This document shows positions 34,248-46,079 of a stretch of DNA of 64,000 bases, piece by piece. Made by a program: the position numbers and the translations under genes. Each line of letters opens with the position of its first letter. Position 1 is the stretch's first letter. Under the pieces are notes generated by a model that saw nothing but the letters and a program-made list of their open reading frames with translations, did not search any database and had not been told where the DNA came from. Origin of the DNA: Capra hircus (Eukaryota; Chordata; Mammalia; Artiodactyla; Bovidae); assembly GCF_001704415.2 (NCBI RefSeq), contig NC_030819.1:32110575-32174574 (forward strand), read 5' to 3'.

Positions 34248-35137
34248 AACCTTTGTCTATAACAACATTTGCTCCACAATTGTAGAATGCTCCAGTCCGC
34301 TCTTCCACTCCAGGTACACTGATGTTAAAAGTAATACCAGGTACAGAAAGAAAGGCTGCTTCTGTTTTGGCCAAACAAGGAGACATTTCCAACTAGCAGA
34401 CGACAGCTGCTCGGTCATTCACCCTACTCCTTTACCCAAGAGGCAGGCTGAAGCAAAGAGTCGCGTGACCTCCATCCTACTTACAAGCCAGCCGGGCTGT
34501 TCACATTCAGAGTGCATATATGGGCTATAACTAGGTTCTTCAAACTAGTGTCTCCAAACCACAGATGGCAAACACCCCTCCTGGATTCTGCCATATGGTT
34601 GAGTGTTGGCTTTAATTTTCAAGAGTGTTCAAGTCTTTCAAATTTTCCATTTAAATTTCCTTTGATATACTTTTAATTTTGATTAAAATACATACATCTT
34701 AACCCATCTTTCCCTTGTTTTTTGAAGTATCAATCAATAGTTATTTTCTTCTGTAGTTCTTTCTGTTTCTGTACATTTCACTTCCCTACAACACAATTTG
34801 GAAGTTTAAAAGAACCTGTGTTCTCTAAAAGACACAAAGCTCATTGTGTTTTTTTTTTCCTATGAGAAGTTGGGAAAGGACATTTTAGGGACCATTTTTA
34901 GCTTATCATCATCTTACTACAGAATATGTGGGGTTTTTTTTTAATCCACATATGGAACAAATACAATAAGGTGAGCAGATTTTGTTCTTAAATCTGCACT
35001 TCTGCACTTTCAAATTCTCACAGCTAAGAGGAGTAATCACACAAATAAACAAAATGTGTCCAGGGCTTATCATCAGAAACACTCTTCAGCCTTGAAATAA
35101 TGCCTGACACGTTCCTTTAGTAAAATTCAGGAAGAAA
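34248..35137. other. Unique DNA
   Basis: No gene recognised. A 96-codon frame at 34,240-34,530 starts in the SINE duplication and has no known relatives that I can see. 34,600-35,130 is AT-rich. Confidence 0.35.
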
Positions 35138-35340
35138 AGTGTTAGTTGCTCAGTTGTGTCCAAATCTTTGCGACCCCGTAGACTGTAGCCCACCAGGCTC
35201 CTCTGTCCATGGACTCCTTCAGGCAAGAATACTGGAGTGGGTAGCCATTCCCTTCTCTAGGGGATCTTCCAAATCCAAGGATTGAGCCTGGAATTCCTGC
35301 ATTGCAGACATTCTTTACCACCTGAGCCACCAGAGAACTT
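35138..35340 (-). mobile_element. Bov-tA SINE, antisense
   Basis: 'actgtagcccaccaggctcc' and 'tactggagtgggtagccatt' of the Bov-A body, then 'ttctttaccacctgagccac' of the tRNA head. Confidence 0.93.
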
Positions 35341-35955
35341 GGTAATAAAAAGGTCCAGTGCCATCCTCAGATGGAAACCAGGTGTTGAAGGAAATTCAAG
35401 TTTTTGTTCCATAGAATGACTGGAAGATTTCTAGCATTTCATTACAGGCTACACAGAAACTTAAAAGGTAACTGCAAAATGCTATGCCTGCTTATTTAAA
35501 GTCTTTATTTTGAGTGTTCAATCAATCATAGCTCTAGTGTAAATCATTAAATTGTCATCTATAGTATTATTTCCACCAGTTAAGATCTTCTTCAAGTGAT
35601 ATTATCTGGAATATTCTGAACACATAGCATGTCTAAGGAACTACATAACTCCCTAAGAAAAGCAGCAATGTTTCATAAAATGCATGCCTATACTTTTCAA
35701 AACTTAGTTAAGGAGTGGAAATTTTTACAAATTTAAAATTTAAAACGTCTGCTCAGAGACCTACAGGATTGCAGCATTTGATTTAACCTTGGCTCCTCGA
35801 TGGCCCTGAACTTCCACATCTACAAGGGATGATAGAAAATGTAAAAGTGAATTATACCACGGAAGTTTACACCTGGACTACAATTTACAAAATATAAAAG
35901 TTTCAAACAGATATTGATGAAAAACAGTATGTTAGAATTTTTCTTTGTTTGGTAA
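35341..35955. other. AT-rich unique DNA
   Basis: No gene or repeat recognised. Confidence 0.35.
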
Positions 35956-35956
35956 T

Positions 35957-36034
35957 ATCAGGTTGACCAAAGAGTTCATTCAGATTTTCCAGTAATGTCT
36001 CGTGGAAAAACCCAATGAACTTTATGGCCAATCA
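35957..36034. mobile_element. Palindromic mariner-type MITE
   Basis: A foldback of about 75 bp: 'ggttgaccaaagagttcatt' on the left pairs with 'atgaactttatggccaat' on the right. Ruminant genomes carry many mariner-derived miniature elements whose ends read GTTGGCCAAAAAGTTCGTT. It is too short to code for a transposase. Confidence 0.65.
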
Positions 36035-36237
36035 AATACCTTGCATCATGTTCTATTGTCAGGGGCACAAAGCCCCCATCCAGGGGCTGGGACCAATATA
36101 TACATGGGTAGAATTTCATGTCAGCTCTTACAGACTAGAAATAGACACAAACATAACCAATGCCAGAACAAAGCCATTTAAAATAAATGGTATAATAGGA
36201 AAACCTTAACATTTCTAGGAAACTCTCCAAGAGAGAG
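36035..36237. other. Unassigned stretch
   Basis: A 64-codon frame at 36,015-36,209 has no recognisable family. Nothing else to report. Confidence 0.3.
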
Positions 36238-36460
36238 AGGCTTCCCAGGTGGGGCTAGTCATAAAGAATCTGCCCACCAGTGCAGGAGACACAAGAGGTG
36301 CGGGTTCAATCTCTAGGTTAGGAAAACTCCCCTGGAGTAGGAAATAGCAACCCATTCCAATATTCTTACCTGGAAAGTCCCATGGACAGAGGAGCCTGGC
36401 TGGCTACAGGTCATGGGTTCGCAAAGAGTCAGACACTACTGAGGGACTGAACACACAACA
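36238..36460 (+). mobile_element. Bov-tA SINE
   Basis: Sense copy, diverged: 'ggcttcccaggtggggctag', 'tcccatggacagaggagcct', 'gcaaagagtcagacactact'. Confidence 0.9.
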
Positions 36461-36778
36461 CACGCTTAGAGAGGGGGAGAGAAATCCCACCGCAAGGGAC
36501 CTGAGAAAGAAATTCTGATTCAAATTAGGGCTTGAAGGACAGGGCAGGCTGTGGAGGGCACATGATATTGTCAAGTATTATAGGCCTCCACCAAGACCAG
36601 AAGGCAGGCCTGCAAAGGACACTGATGTAACAATCAACAGTCCTGAATCTGGGGCCAGTGAGTCTCCACCACAAGGTTCCATCCACGGGCTCTGCCCTTT
36701 CCTGGACATCGTGCAGTTACTGTTGACTCTGCTTCACTCAGCAGTGCCCAGAAGACCAAAGGCGCAGTTGCGGGTGCA
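36461..36778. other. Unassigned stretch
   Basis: Weak L2-like character near 36,520-36,580 ('gggcttgaaggacagggcag'). No gene recognised. Confidence 0.35.
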
Positions 36779-36905
36779 GGCTCAGTCGCTTCAGTCATGT
36801 CTGACTCTGCGACCCTATGGACTGTAGCTCACCAGACTCCTCCGTCCATGGAATTCTCCAGGCAAAAATACTGCAGTGGGTTGCCATTCCCTTCTCCAGG
36901 GAATC
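36779..36905 (-). mobile_element. Bov-A SINE monomer, antisense
   Basis: Only the Bov-A body is present ('actgtagctcaccagactcc', 'gtgggttgccattcccttct'); the tRNA head is missing. Confidence 0.85.
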
Positions 36906-37186
36906 ATGAGAAATAATAAATCATTGCTCATTTAAACACTAAGTTTGGGGTTGGTTTCGAGGGCAAGCTGAGCAATTCATTGGCAGCTCTTCTCACCTTA
37001 ACAGGCATACCTATCACTAAGAGATGTTGTCAAAGGACGGATTTGCATTCCAAAGGTCTGAGTGAGTCTTGAGAGTCTGCAGCGTTCACCAGGCAAAGGT
37101 GATATGAATGCTGTTGGCCTATGACCTGCAGCTTAAGCAGAAACTTTTGGTAAGAATGTAATGTTTTCCTTTAATTACTTTTTGGC
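36906..37186. other. Unassigned stretch
   Basis: No gene or repeat recognised. Confidence 0.3.
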
Positions 37187-37570
37187 TATTAGTCTGCTAG
37201 AGCTGCCATAACAAAGTACCACAGGCTGGGTGTCTTAGAAAACAAAACTTTACTTTCTTATAATTCTAGAGACTAGAAGTCCAAGATCAAGGGGTCAGCA
37301 GGGTTGCTTTCTTCTAATGTCTTTCTCCTCAGCTTGCAGATGGCTCTCTCCCTCCTGCGTCTTCACATGGCCCTCCCTCTGTGACTGTCTGTGTCCTAAT
37401 CTACTCTTCCTATAAGGACCCCAATAATATTGGACTAGGGCCTGTCCCCAAAGACCTCATTTAACTTTAATTACCTCTTTAAAGACCCTATGTCCTAATA
37501 CAGTCATGTTCAAAGGACAGGAAATTTCAACTTCAGTATGTGAATACTGTGAGAGACACCATTCCCCCAA
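37187..37570 (-). mobile_element. MLT1-type LTR (ERVL-MaLR), antisense
   Basis: Old solo LTR, read antisense: 'attagtctgctagagctgcc', 'ataacaaagtaccacaggct', 'gaagtccaagatcaagggg', 'cctcatttaactttaattac'. No internal retroviral sequence is attached. Confidence 0.85.
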
Positions 37571-37591
37571 AACAGCTATTTAGAAAAGCTT

Positions 37592-37826
37592 AAGGAGAAA
37601 TCAGGGCTTCCCTGGTGGCTCAGATGGTAAAGAATCTGCTTGCAATGTAGGAAACCCTGGTTCTGTCCCTGGGTCGGGAAGATCCGTTGGAGAAGGGAAG
37701 AGCAATCCACTCCACTATTCTTGCCTGGAGAATTCCATGGACAGAGGAGCCTGGTGGGCCACAGTCCATGGGGTTCGCAAAGAGTTGGACAGGACTGACT
37801 GACTAACACACACAAGGAGTAAATCA
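37592..37826 (+). mobile_element. Bov-tA SINE with target duplication
   Basis: Sense copy at 37,604-37,813 ('ggcttccctggtggctcaga'). The flanks are 'aaggagaaatca' (37,592-37,603) and 'aaggagtaaatca' (37,814-37,826), differing by one inserted base. Confidence 0.93.
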
Positions 37827-38009
37827 TGACATGTAAGCTGGGACTTAAAAGATAACTTGAATTTTATAGCAGCCAAGAAGGATGAGGTTCATCTGGGGAC
37901 ACTGAGGGACAACTTGAGCTCAATCTGGTCAACTTGGGATGTGCACGCATTTTACAAACAGAATTGAACAGGGTGTGACAGACTCCAGGTCAGATGTTAC
38001 TGCATCTCT

Positions 38010-38090
38010 GATTTTTTTTTTTTTAAGAGTGGAAAAAAAAAAATAAAAAAATAAAAAATAAACCATAATCCCCCCCCCCCAAAAAAAAGA
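38010..38090. repeat. Compound homopolymer tract
   Basis: A T run, then A-rich sequence with scattered T, then about ten C followed by eight A. No SINE body is attached. Confidence 0.85.
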
Positions 38091-39139
38091 GTGCTTCATT
38101 ACTGCCAGATACACAAAATCCATCCCCTCTCCCCTGCAAACTTCAATTCCCCCGGTATGGTTAGCATAGCTTCCAGTCGTTGTTAAGAGAGAGTACGCTG
38201 GGCATGCACAACCACAGACTCTGTCCCTCCTCATCTGTGTCACTACACTGATCCTCTGTTCCTGGAATGTTCCTGAAGCAGCCGGCATCCTTTCCATCCA
38301 AGCCTGCAGGTGCCAGAACATTCCTCCAGCTGAAATCTACCTAAAGCCACCGCACTACTGTGCCCAGGGGAGGAGACAGAAGCATCTCCTGCCTGCCTTT
38401 CCTCTCACGCTGAAAATGCAGAATCATACATGATATTGACATAGCACCTTTCTCAATGGAGCTCAAAGTGCTTCCAGACATTACCTCACAACATCCCTAA
38501 CCCCAAGGGCCCTTGAGTCCTAACCCAAGAAGTGGTTTCTACAAGTACACGACCCTGTTCAATCAGCACAAAAAAATCTAATAACCAGCAGGTAATATAT
38601 ATTCTTTGAAAGATAAAAGTGGGACTGCTTCAATACCACGAGGGTTTTTTTTCTTTCACAGTGCTTTGGTAGCACAGGCAATAAGCATTGCAGATTGAAT
38701 GATTATAATATTCTCTGAGCATCACCTGTGCCCACCTGCGGGACAGGGAGGATAAACAGCCTCTACAAGACTGACTCATAGAACTGTGGACTTTGGAAAG
38801 CTAGCTGAGTGACTCCACTCTTCCTATTTAGCCTTTCAGGTATTCTGAAAGAGATCACACAGAAATCGCACACGCACAAAAGCCAGTACCAGTGATGAAA
38901 ATGGAAGGACACGTTAGCCACAAACGGAATCACTGCTGTTGAGTAGCCTTTGTGTCTAATTTTTTCCTTACACCTGGGCTCCAGGAAATACATACTTTCC
39001 CATTCAGGTCAGAGGATGGTGACCTTTCTCCTCCTGTTTTCTTTTCAACTCTTTCTAGAGGTGAAGCTTTAAGGTTGTTTGAAGACAGAGTAATAACTCT
39101 CAAACAGACCAGCACCACCGCCTTAGGTCAGTCTCAGAA
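38091..39139. other. Unique DNA
   Basis: No gene recognised. The minus-strand frame at 37,929-38,321 spans the homopolymer tract and looks like chance. 38,430-38,490 is weakly like an old SINE or LINE tail. Confidence 0.35.
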
Positions 39140-39360
39140 AAAAAGCACCAGTCCCCAGGTGCCACAGACCCATTGTCATTCACCAGCTGTGTGACTTCAG
39201 ACAAGTAGTTTTAGTCCTGTGTCACTGTTTCTCAGCTACAGGTAAAGATGATGTCTACACCGCAGGGCTGGTAAGAATATTAACTAAAACCATGTGCAAA
39301 GAACTTAACATCATTCCTGGCACGTCTTCATTCTTTGATAAACAATAATTATAAGCAAGA
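39140..39360 (+). repeat. MIR SINE
   Basis: 'caccagctgtgtgacttcag', 'acaagtagttttagtcctgt' and 'aacatcattcctggcacgtc' follow the MIR order in sense. Confidence 0.75.
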
Positions 39361-40419
39361 GTAATCACACTAATTGCTATTTCTCATTTTATTCATGAAA
39401 TTAGAAAAGATTGGAAGAAGAAAGCAAATCAAGATTGTGAGAGAACTTGGGAATCTGTGCACTCGGAATTCCATATCCCCATATCCCAAAATAAGAAATA
39501 TCTTTGGGGCCTTCATCCGTCACAGTGTCAAAGTGAATTTCATTTTGTTTTGCCTGCTTTGTTTTGTTTCACTGTTAATACACATGGCAAAAATCTCAGT
39601 CCTCTCATTGGCGTTTAATACAAGGTAATGTTCTTTGACATAGTTTAGAGAATTAAAGACAGTAAGTGCAATTTTTGGTAAAATTTTTTATATAAAATAG
39701 AGAACAGTTAAACTTCCTGTGTTTAAAATGAGAAGCCTTTCTTAGCTACTGATTCTGGTCCATAGAGAGCTTGAACTCCCATTTACTGTAACAGACTGAG
39801 TGAGATATTTTTCTATTCCAAGGTTACACTTGTTCTAAATAATGGAAAGTGTCCTGTGTAATGATACATACATATCCGAATTAGAAACTATTATTTCCTC
39901 TGTCTTGAAAACCCTTGATGGTATTTACATTCTAAATTAAACTGAGCACTGTATATTGATTTTAATATGTTAAGATGAAATTCAATTTCATGACTACTAC
40001 GAACATCACCGAGCGTGAGGGATCAATGTGTTTGCTGATTTCCTGCTTACTACCAATACCCTAAGGGTTTGATACAAGATTTACAAGAACATTGTTTCTG
40101 AAGATGTGTGCATAAACACGCTATCAAATAAGCTACAACGCAATGCACATTAGACCATGAATGATTCGTTTGCTGCATTTTAATCAGCCTGGCATAAATG
40201 CTGACACATCTATTAATGAGTTCCCTGTAGTCAGGCCACCAAGTGAAGCTCAGTTTCTTTCTCAAGAAAGCAGAGCTGGCAGGAGAGGTCTCCCCATGAC
40301 TGCTCTTGGAATCCTCCCTGCCTGAAAAAGAGGAAGTGCATATCAGCTAAGATAGAGCTATGGTTGTACAAGATGCAACTGCTGAGATGGCAGCAAGCCC
40401 AATGGCCAATCAAGTACCA
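39361..40419. other. Unique DNA
   Basis: No gene recognised. An 84-codon plus-strand frame at 39,374-39,628 ends in a hydrophobic stretch (FILFCLLCFVSLLIH) but has no support as a gene. Confidence 0.35.
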
Positions 40420-40422
40420 GTA

Positions 40423-40424
<2 letters not shown>

Positions 40425-40462
<38 letters not shown>

Positions 40463-40463
40463 C
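40425..40463. repeat. (GT)n microsatellite
   Basis: An almost pure GT run of about 18 units with one GC variant at the right end. Likely polymorphic in length. Confidence 0.95.
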
Positions 40464-40519
40464 ATTGATTTAGCTCCATAAAGGCTTCCTTTGCCAAAAC
40501 GAGAGGCACTCTAATGTGG

Positions 40520-40770
40520 TGGAGATGAGTATGGGCATGGAGTTGACCATCACTGGGGTCAAGTTCAGATTACATCAATTACCAGCCGGGTGACTTAGGA
40601 CAAATCACTGAACCTATTTGTGACTTAATGTCTTCCTCTAAAAAAATGGGAAGAAGAAAAAGAATAAGTCCCTCATAGAGTCATGAAGATTTAATGAGAC
40701 AAAACACATTAAACCCTCCTCCCAGTACTTGGCATGGAGGAAGAGCTCAATAGATGGTAAGGATTATTAT
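40520..40770 (+). repeat. MIR SINE, near full length
   Basis: 'ttaccagccgggtgacttag', 'aaatcactgaacctatttgt', 'cagtacttggcatggagga' and 'agagctcaatagatggtaag' cover the MIR core to its 3' end. Confidence 0.85.
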
Positions 40771-40789
40771 TAGATAAAACTCACATCCC

Positions 40790-41160
40790 AGTCATTCAAA
40801 CACAATTTTTATTGAATTCTCATTATGAGGAAGACACTGTATAGACACTTCGGCAAATGCAGAGATTAACACAACACAGTCTCTGCTTTGGAGGGGATTA
40901 CATCCTGGTTGGGTAGATGAATACATAAATAACTATAATTGATGGGAAAACATGGTTAAGTGCTGAAAGAGAGGTATAATAAATTGCTATGGGAGTCTAC
41001 AAGGTAAATAGATTACTTCCCACTGGGAGGGTCAGGGAAGCCCTCTTGAAAAGGATGCCACTGGGTTTTGAGTCTTGAAGAATAAATAGAATATGACTGT
41101 GTGGGAAGGTGAATATGCAGAGGAATAAAGATATGCAAGTGAGCATATGAGACACAGAGG
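40790..41160 (-). repeat. L2 LINE fragment, antisense
   Basis: 'acaatttttattgaattctc', 'cacagtctctgctttggagg' and 'gagggtcagggaagccctct' are antisense L2 landmarks in the correct order. Confidence 0.7.
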
Positions 41161-41295
41161 CTGTCTATCAGCTCTTGCCAGCTGGGGGTGCATGTTGCAA
41201 TCTAATGGAAAAGAAGTTTGTAAAAAAGGTTGGAAGAAATCAACAGAGCACCAAAGGCCAAGTTCAAGAGTTGGGTCTTTATCTGGTATAAAGGG

Positions 41296-41499
41296 GGCTT
41301 CCCAGGTGGCTCAGTGGTAAAGAAGCTGCCTGCAATGCAGAAAACCCAAGTTCAATCCCTGGGTCACAAAGATCCCCCGGAGAAGGGAATGGCTACCCAA
41401 TCCAATACTCCTGCCTGGAGGAGCCCATGGGCAGAGGAGCCTGGCGGACTACAGACCATGGGGTCACAGGGACTAAAACATTTTCACTTTTTTTCACTT
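41296..41499 (+). mobile_element. Bov-tA SINE
   Basis: Sense copy: 'ggcttcccaggtggctcagt', 'ttcaatccctgggtcacaaa', 'aggagcctggcggactacag', tail 'cattttcactttttttcac'. Confidence 0.93.
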
Positions 41500-41589
41500 G
41501 GGGTTAGGGGAGTGTCTTTGAAGTTTGTTCCACTGAGAAAGAAGCTGGTCTGAGTGCTGCAGTAGGAAAAATAAGCTAACAGCTCGCGC

Positions 41590-41835
41590 CTATTCAGCAC
41601 ATGCCTGGAACCTTCTCAGCTGCTTTATGTGTATCAGTTCCTTTAGTCTCCACACAATCCTGTTAGGTGAGTACTAGTATTTGCACCATTTCACACTGAA
41701 GAAATCCAAGACACAGAGAAACTAAATCGACTGCCCAAGATTACATGGTCAGGAATGGACGGAGGCAGGTTTGAATCCAGGGACTCGGGCTGTGGCCCCC
41801 CACACCCTTGACCACTAATCCCACAGTCTGCTGCT
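41590..41835 (-). repeat. MIR SINE, antisense
   Basis: 'gctgctttatgtgtatcagt', 'ctccacacaatcctgttagg', 'tgcccaagattacatggtca' and 'caggtttgaatccagggact' cover nearly the entire antisense MIR. Confidence 0.85.
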
Positions 41836-42002
41836 CCAGAAGAAGGTGAGCATATCCTGAGGAGGGCCAGGGAGGAAGCAGGGACAGCAGCGGAGCTGAG
41901 TCAGAAGAGACTGGGATAACACAGCTGAAGTAGGGTCACAGTGCTGGGAGAGGATAGTGAGGATTATGACAAGGGTGGAGCCGACATAATTTAGGAACGC
42001 GT

Positions 42003-42236
42003 TTCATTTCATGTGGGGCTTCCCTGGTGTCTCAGATGGTAAAGAATCTGCCTGCAATGTGGGAGACCCAGGTTTGATCCCTGTATTGGGAAGATCCCCT
42101 GGAGAAGGGAATGGCAACCCACTCCAGTATTCTTGCCTGGAGAATTCCATGGACAGAGGAGCCTGGTGGGCTACAGTCCACGAGGTCACAAAGAGTCAGA
42201 CATGACGGAGAAACTGACACTTTCACTTCATTTCAT
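42003..42236 (+). mobile_element. Bov-tA SINE with 10-bp duplication
   Basis: Sense copy at 42,013-42,226, close to consensus ('gtaaagaatctgcctgcaat', 'ggtgggctacagtccacgag'). 'ttcatttcat' flanks it at 42,003-42,012 and 42,227-42,236. Confidence 0.95.
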
Positions 42237-42349
42237 ATGATGAGAAAATGAGAAAGAGAAAGAGGATTCAAAGGCTATCAACTTTGCTTCTAGAAAGAAG
42301 ACAGCTGGGGCATTCCTGGGCTGAGGCAGCACTGCATAGGGTGTGCAAA

Positions 42350-42515
42350 AGCATGAATGTCAGAGTCTGACAGACCCATGGTGACCTTGTGTAACATTCG
42401 TTTTACCTACCAAAGTAAAGGTTTGTATGGCTGTGTAGGATCAAATGGGACACATAATGTTTATAGAAGAGCCTGGAACATAGGAGGCATTCAATAAACA
42501 TTCATTTTCTCTCCT
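42350..42515 (+). repeat. MIR SINE, degraded
   Basis: 'gtcagagtctgacagaccca', 'agagcctggaacataggagg' and 'cattcaataaacattcattt' fit the MIR 5' and 3' parts with a poor middle. Confidence 0.65.
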
Positions 42516-44028
42516 GCTGAAAAGAACCGTGATCCTGGAAGAGAACAGGACACGGGATGGAAGAGTAAGATAGTTCCGCTACCCCAGACGCTTTACCCAC
42601 TGTCTTTTGAGATTTGACAGGGGACTCTCAGGGCAAGGCAACAGGAAGAGGCAGACACTGAGGTGGGAGTTGGCCCCAGGCAATCCTGGATCTCCGTCTG
42701 CATGGGGAGAGGGGAAAATGGCAGAGAGAGGGGAAGCTTCCGTGTCTCCACCTGGGGCTGACAGGATGACAACAAAGCTCAAGGCAAAGGCACACTGGTT
42801 GAACGAGAGGGTAACGCCTGTGCGCACGCTTCCTTTACCACCAGCCAGCCCCCCGGGGGATGTCTTCGGCCTCACACCACAATGGTGACCTTGTCACTCA
42901 TCTGGAATATGAACCTGAAATCTCCAAAAGGGCCAATGGATTTTAAACCCATCTGAGGGAAACTTTGGCACCTGAGGCCGAAGGGACTCTTTCCTTAATA
43001 GACTTTGCACCTGAACCAGTTGGCTGCTTTAATTCCTGGATTCAGGGGGTTGACGCAGGAACCAGGGAGAAGGGCCACAGCATTGATGAGACCAGGTCAG
43101 TTCTCCAGTCAGATTCCCACGGTGAGGAGACAACCTGTGAAAGAATCGAACCTACATCCTATTCCTTGGACTGCTGAGTGGGCTGATCTATGGAGAAGAG
43201 GGAACCAGGGAAATCATTGCTCAATCTCAAGACAAGATTGTGAACTTTCTGAAAAAGGCAAAAGAGGGGAGAAATTCTCTCAGAGAGAAGAGCAATAAGG
43301 TTTATGGGCAATCTTCTACTTAACTGAACAAAAGGCTCCCAACCTCAGAACACCCCAGAAAGACCCCAGAAACACCTCAGAAGCAATGAGCAAGGCTTAC
43401 TGAGTTATTTGAATGCCTCAGAAAGACTAAATAGAGTATTTTTTTTCAATGCCTAAAGCAGTGGCCTGAGCTGCCCTCAGATAATAAAGCAGCGGAAACG
43501 TCGTGCGGCAGCTTTCTTAGACGCCTGCTCTGGAGACTCCTCACTTCATCTCTACCCCAGAGAGATGGAGGTCTGGCCCTTCGCTTCCAGAGGAGGGATC
43601 ACTCCTGCCCTTTGGCCCACAGATTTCTTGTCCTGCCTTCCAGACGCCTCAGCTACAACCCAGGGGAGCCGTGGCTTCTGACATTTATATACCAACCTGT
43701 TTGGGTTCCAACATAAAGGTAGTGGTGTGTTTGTGCACTGGGGGGGAGCCAGTGGGGGAGCTGCTAAGGAGCATCATTTTAACAGATAAAAGTGAAGCCA
43801 AATCAAAAAAAACAAAAGTTTCCAAAGTTTCCCATCACACCTCACTCTGGGGCTTACCACCACTTCATTTCTGATATTTTTCTCCCAGCCAACCTGGACT
43901 CCGTAGACATACTTTGTCCTTAGCTCTGAAATCTCTGTGATCTGGTCCAGCACCATAGACCCTGAGGCTGACTGCCTTCAACTGACATCACCAGCTCACC
44001 ATCACAGAGAGTGTTGTGATCATTCAAG
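42516..44028. other. Unique DNA, GC-richer than its surroundings
   Basis: No gene recognised. Scattered CpG sites occur at 42,560-42,870 and 43,490-43,530. Frames at 42,607-42,888 and 43,005-43,298 (plus) and 42,579-42,875 (minus) overlap one another and show no domain. It may be a decayed exon or plain single-copy DNA. Confidence 0.35.
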
Positions 44029-44520
44029 AGGAGTAGTTCTCAAAGTATGGTCTGAGGAGCCCAGGTTGCCAACATACTTCCTGGAACTCACAAGGACCTC
44101 CCTTTTCCAGTTGCATATCTGTGTAAAGCTGTTTTTCTCTTTATAGGCTTTAAGCCAAAGGACATAATGCCACCCATTCAATGCAGAAGCAGATATAAAA
44201 ATTCAGCTATCATTTATAAAGCCACACATTTTTTTAAAAATTGCAAAAACATAAAATAACACTACTTTTCACAGATATTTTTTCATTTAGGAAAATATAA
44301 TTATTTTTTTAAAAATATTATTTAAGCTAACATATTATGGGTTTATAATGCTAACTTTTATTATTTTTAAATAAACTAATATATTATAAAGTTCTCAGCT
44401 TTAATTGCTAATATGTTTAATATCAATCAACATAACCCATCCAGAAAAATAGTCCTTGAGAGTCCTCAATAATTTTTGAGACTGTAAAAGGATCCTTTAA
44501 AACTTCGAGAAATGCTTTTC
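44029..44520 (+). mobile_element. hAT-type DNA transposon fossil (Charlie/Zaphod-like)
   Basis: It opens with 'gtagttctcaaagtatggtc' and closes with 'ttcgagaaatgctt', a decayed inverted copy of the hAT end (CAGTGGTTCTCAAA). Between lie 'caatgcagaagcagatataa', 'ttaagctaacatattatggg' and 'gagagtcctcaataattttt', in the order of a known non-autonomous mammalian hAT element. No transposase is coded. Confidence 0.7.
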
Positions 44521-44990
44521 TATAAGGAGGTTGTCTGTTTTGCTTTCCCTGTTGGCTGTGATTTTATCTTGGGTAAGAAGATAAGATTCTTCCGACACAT
44601 ATATTGTAGGAAATGGCCGTCAGAGAGTTGTGGGGAGACCCTCATTCTAATATCAGAACTATCATATCAACTGTCTTTTGGTAAATAAATCCCAATGCCA
44701 TTCTTTATACACTTTAGAACTTCTAATAAAGAAATAAAAATATAAAAATTCACAAAAACTGCCATAAAGCTTAACCACTACTGGAATTACTTTCAGACAT
44801 CTGATAACTACAGACTCTAGTCCTGTTCAGTCTAGCTTATTTCAGGATGAGTAGCTAAAATACACATATTCATTACTAAACATTTTATTGCTTCCTGAGC
44901 GATTCCCAAGGCTCTATTCTTGAACCCCACCTTAGGTTTTCTGATACAGAATCTCCCAGTGTGAATCCAGCAAACCTTTCTATTTTCCCA
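44521..44990. other. Unassigned stretch
   Basis: No gene or repeat recognised. Confidence 0.3.
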
Positions 44991-45092
44991 CACTATGTGG
45001 CATGTGGGATCTTAGTGCCCTGACCAGGTATCAAACCTGCACCCCTGCATTGCAAAGCAGAGTCTTAACCACTGGAACATCAGAGAATTCAT
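44991..45092 (-). mobile_element. CHR-type SINE fragment, antisense
   Basis: 'tggcatgtgggatcttagtg', 'ccctgaccaggtatcaaacc' and 'gtcttaaccactggaacatc' are antisense CHR landmarks. Only the tRNA-related head is left. Confidence 0.8.
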
Positions 45093-45448
45093 ATGGCCCC
45101 AAGTGATATGATGTGTAGCCAGGTTTGGGAACTAATTTAGAGTATTCTGCCATTACCAAAGCTCTCACATTACCTACCCTAATTCTGCTTTTCTTTCTTG
45201 CAGGGCAGTAGTCTTCTCAAAGATTTCATGACTCAGATACACTCTTACTTGCAGTTTTCCATTCTCACCTTCCCACTTAAGCTTCCGAAATATTTTACCA
45301 TAGTAGAGATAGTTGTTTTGCCCTTGGTTTTTCTGCTGGACTCCATCTCTCCCAGTGTAAGACTAGTCTTAAAATGAAAGACTATTTTATTTATAAAGAC
45401 GTCAGATCCTTGTTCCACAAAAACAAACGTGAGTTAAGCACGTAAGGG
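45093..45448. other. Unassigned stretch
   Basis: No gene or repeat recognised. Confidence 0.3.
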
Positions 45449-45520
45449 AAGCCTGGCGTGCTGCAGTTCATGGGGTCGCAAAGAATTGGACACAACTCAG
45501 CAACTGAACTGACTGATGAT
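45449..45520 (+). mobile_element. BovB 3' terminus, very short
   Basis: 'gcctggcgtgctgcagttca' to 'aactgaactgactgatga' is the last 70 bp of BovB in sense, an extreme 5' truncation. Confidence 0.85.
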
Positions 45521-45681
45521 CAAGGATAGGATAGATAAGGTTATGTCATCAGGGCTTGATCATTATTTTTTAAAAAGAGGAAAGAAAAGGAAGTAGATGA
45601 GGTTGCAGCTTTAGCTGGAAGCAGTAACCAGCAGGATGGGAAGAGCTGGGTCAATGAATAATGGGCCTTTCTATGCTTCCC
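45521..45681. other. Unassigned stretch
   Basis: Short interval without recognisable content. Confidence 0.3.
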
Positions 45682-45909
45682 AGAACATCCCTATGAACCT
45701 CCCCAGTGGCTCAGACGGTAGTCTGCCCGCAATGCATGAGACCTGAGTTCGATCCCTGGGTCAGGATGATCCCCTGAAGAAAGGAATGGCTCCCCATTCC
45801 AATATTCTTCCCTGGGGAATTCTGTGGACAGAGGAGCCTGGCGGGATACAGTCCTTGACTCACAATGATTCAGATGCTACTGAGCACAGCACGCATGAAG
45901 AACATCCCT
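45682..45909 (+). mobile_element. Bov-tA SINE with 11-bp duplication
   Basis: Sense copy at 45,693-45,898 ('ccccagtggctcagacggta', 'ttcgatccctgggtcaggat'). 'agaacatccct' flanks it exactly at 45,682-45,692 and 45,899-45,909. Confidence 0.95.
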
Positions 45910-46079
45910 GGCGCCTGTTTTCTGTGCGTTCCACTCTGGTTTTAGAGTGCTCGGTTCCTCTGGTGAAGAGTAAGACAGACTCACGTTAGACCTCAGGAAT
46001 GGATTGTTTGGGGAAAGAACTCTTGTTCCCCTGCAGTGGGGGACGTGCACTTGACCTTAGACTGGATACTATACTGAGT

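Noticed and set aside
42579..42888. Overlapping plus and minus frames of over 90 codons.
   Set aside because: Both strands are open, as expected for GC-richer DNA with few stops; no domain is visible.
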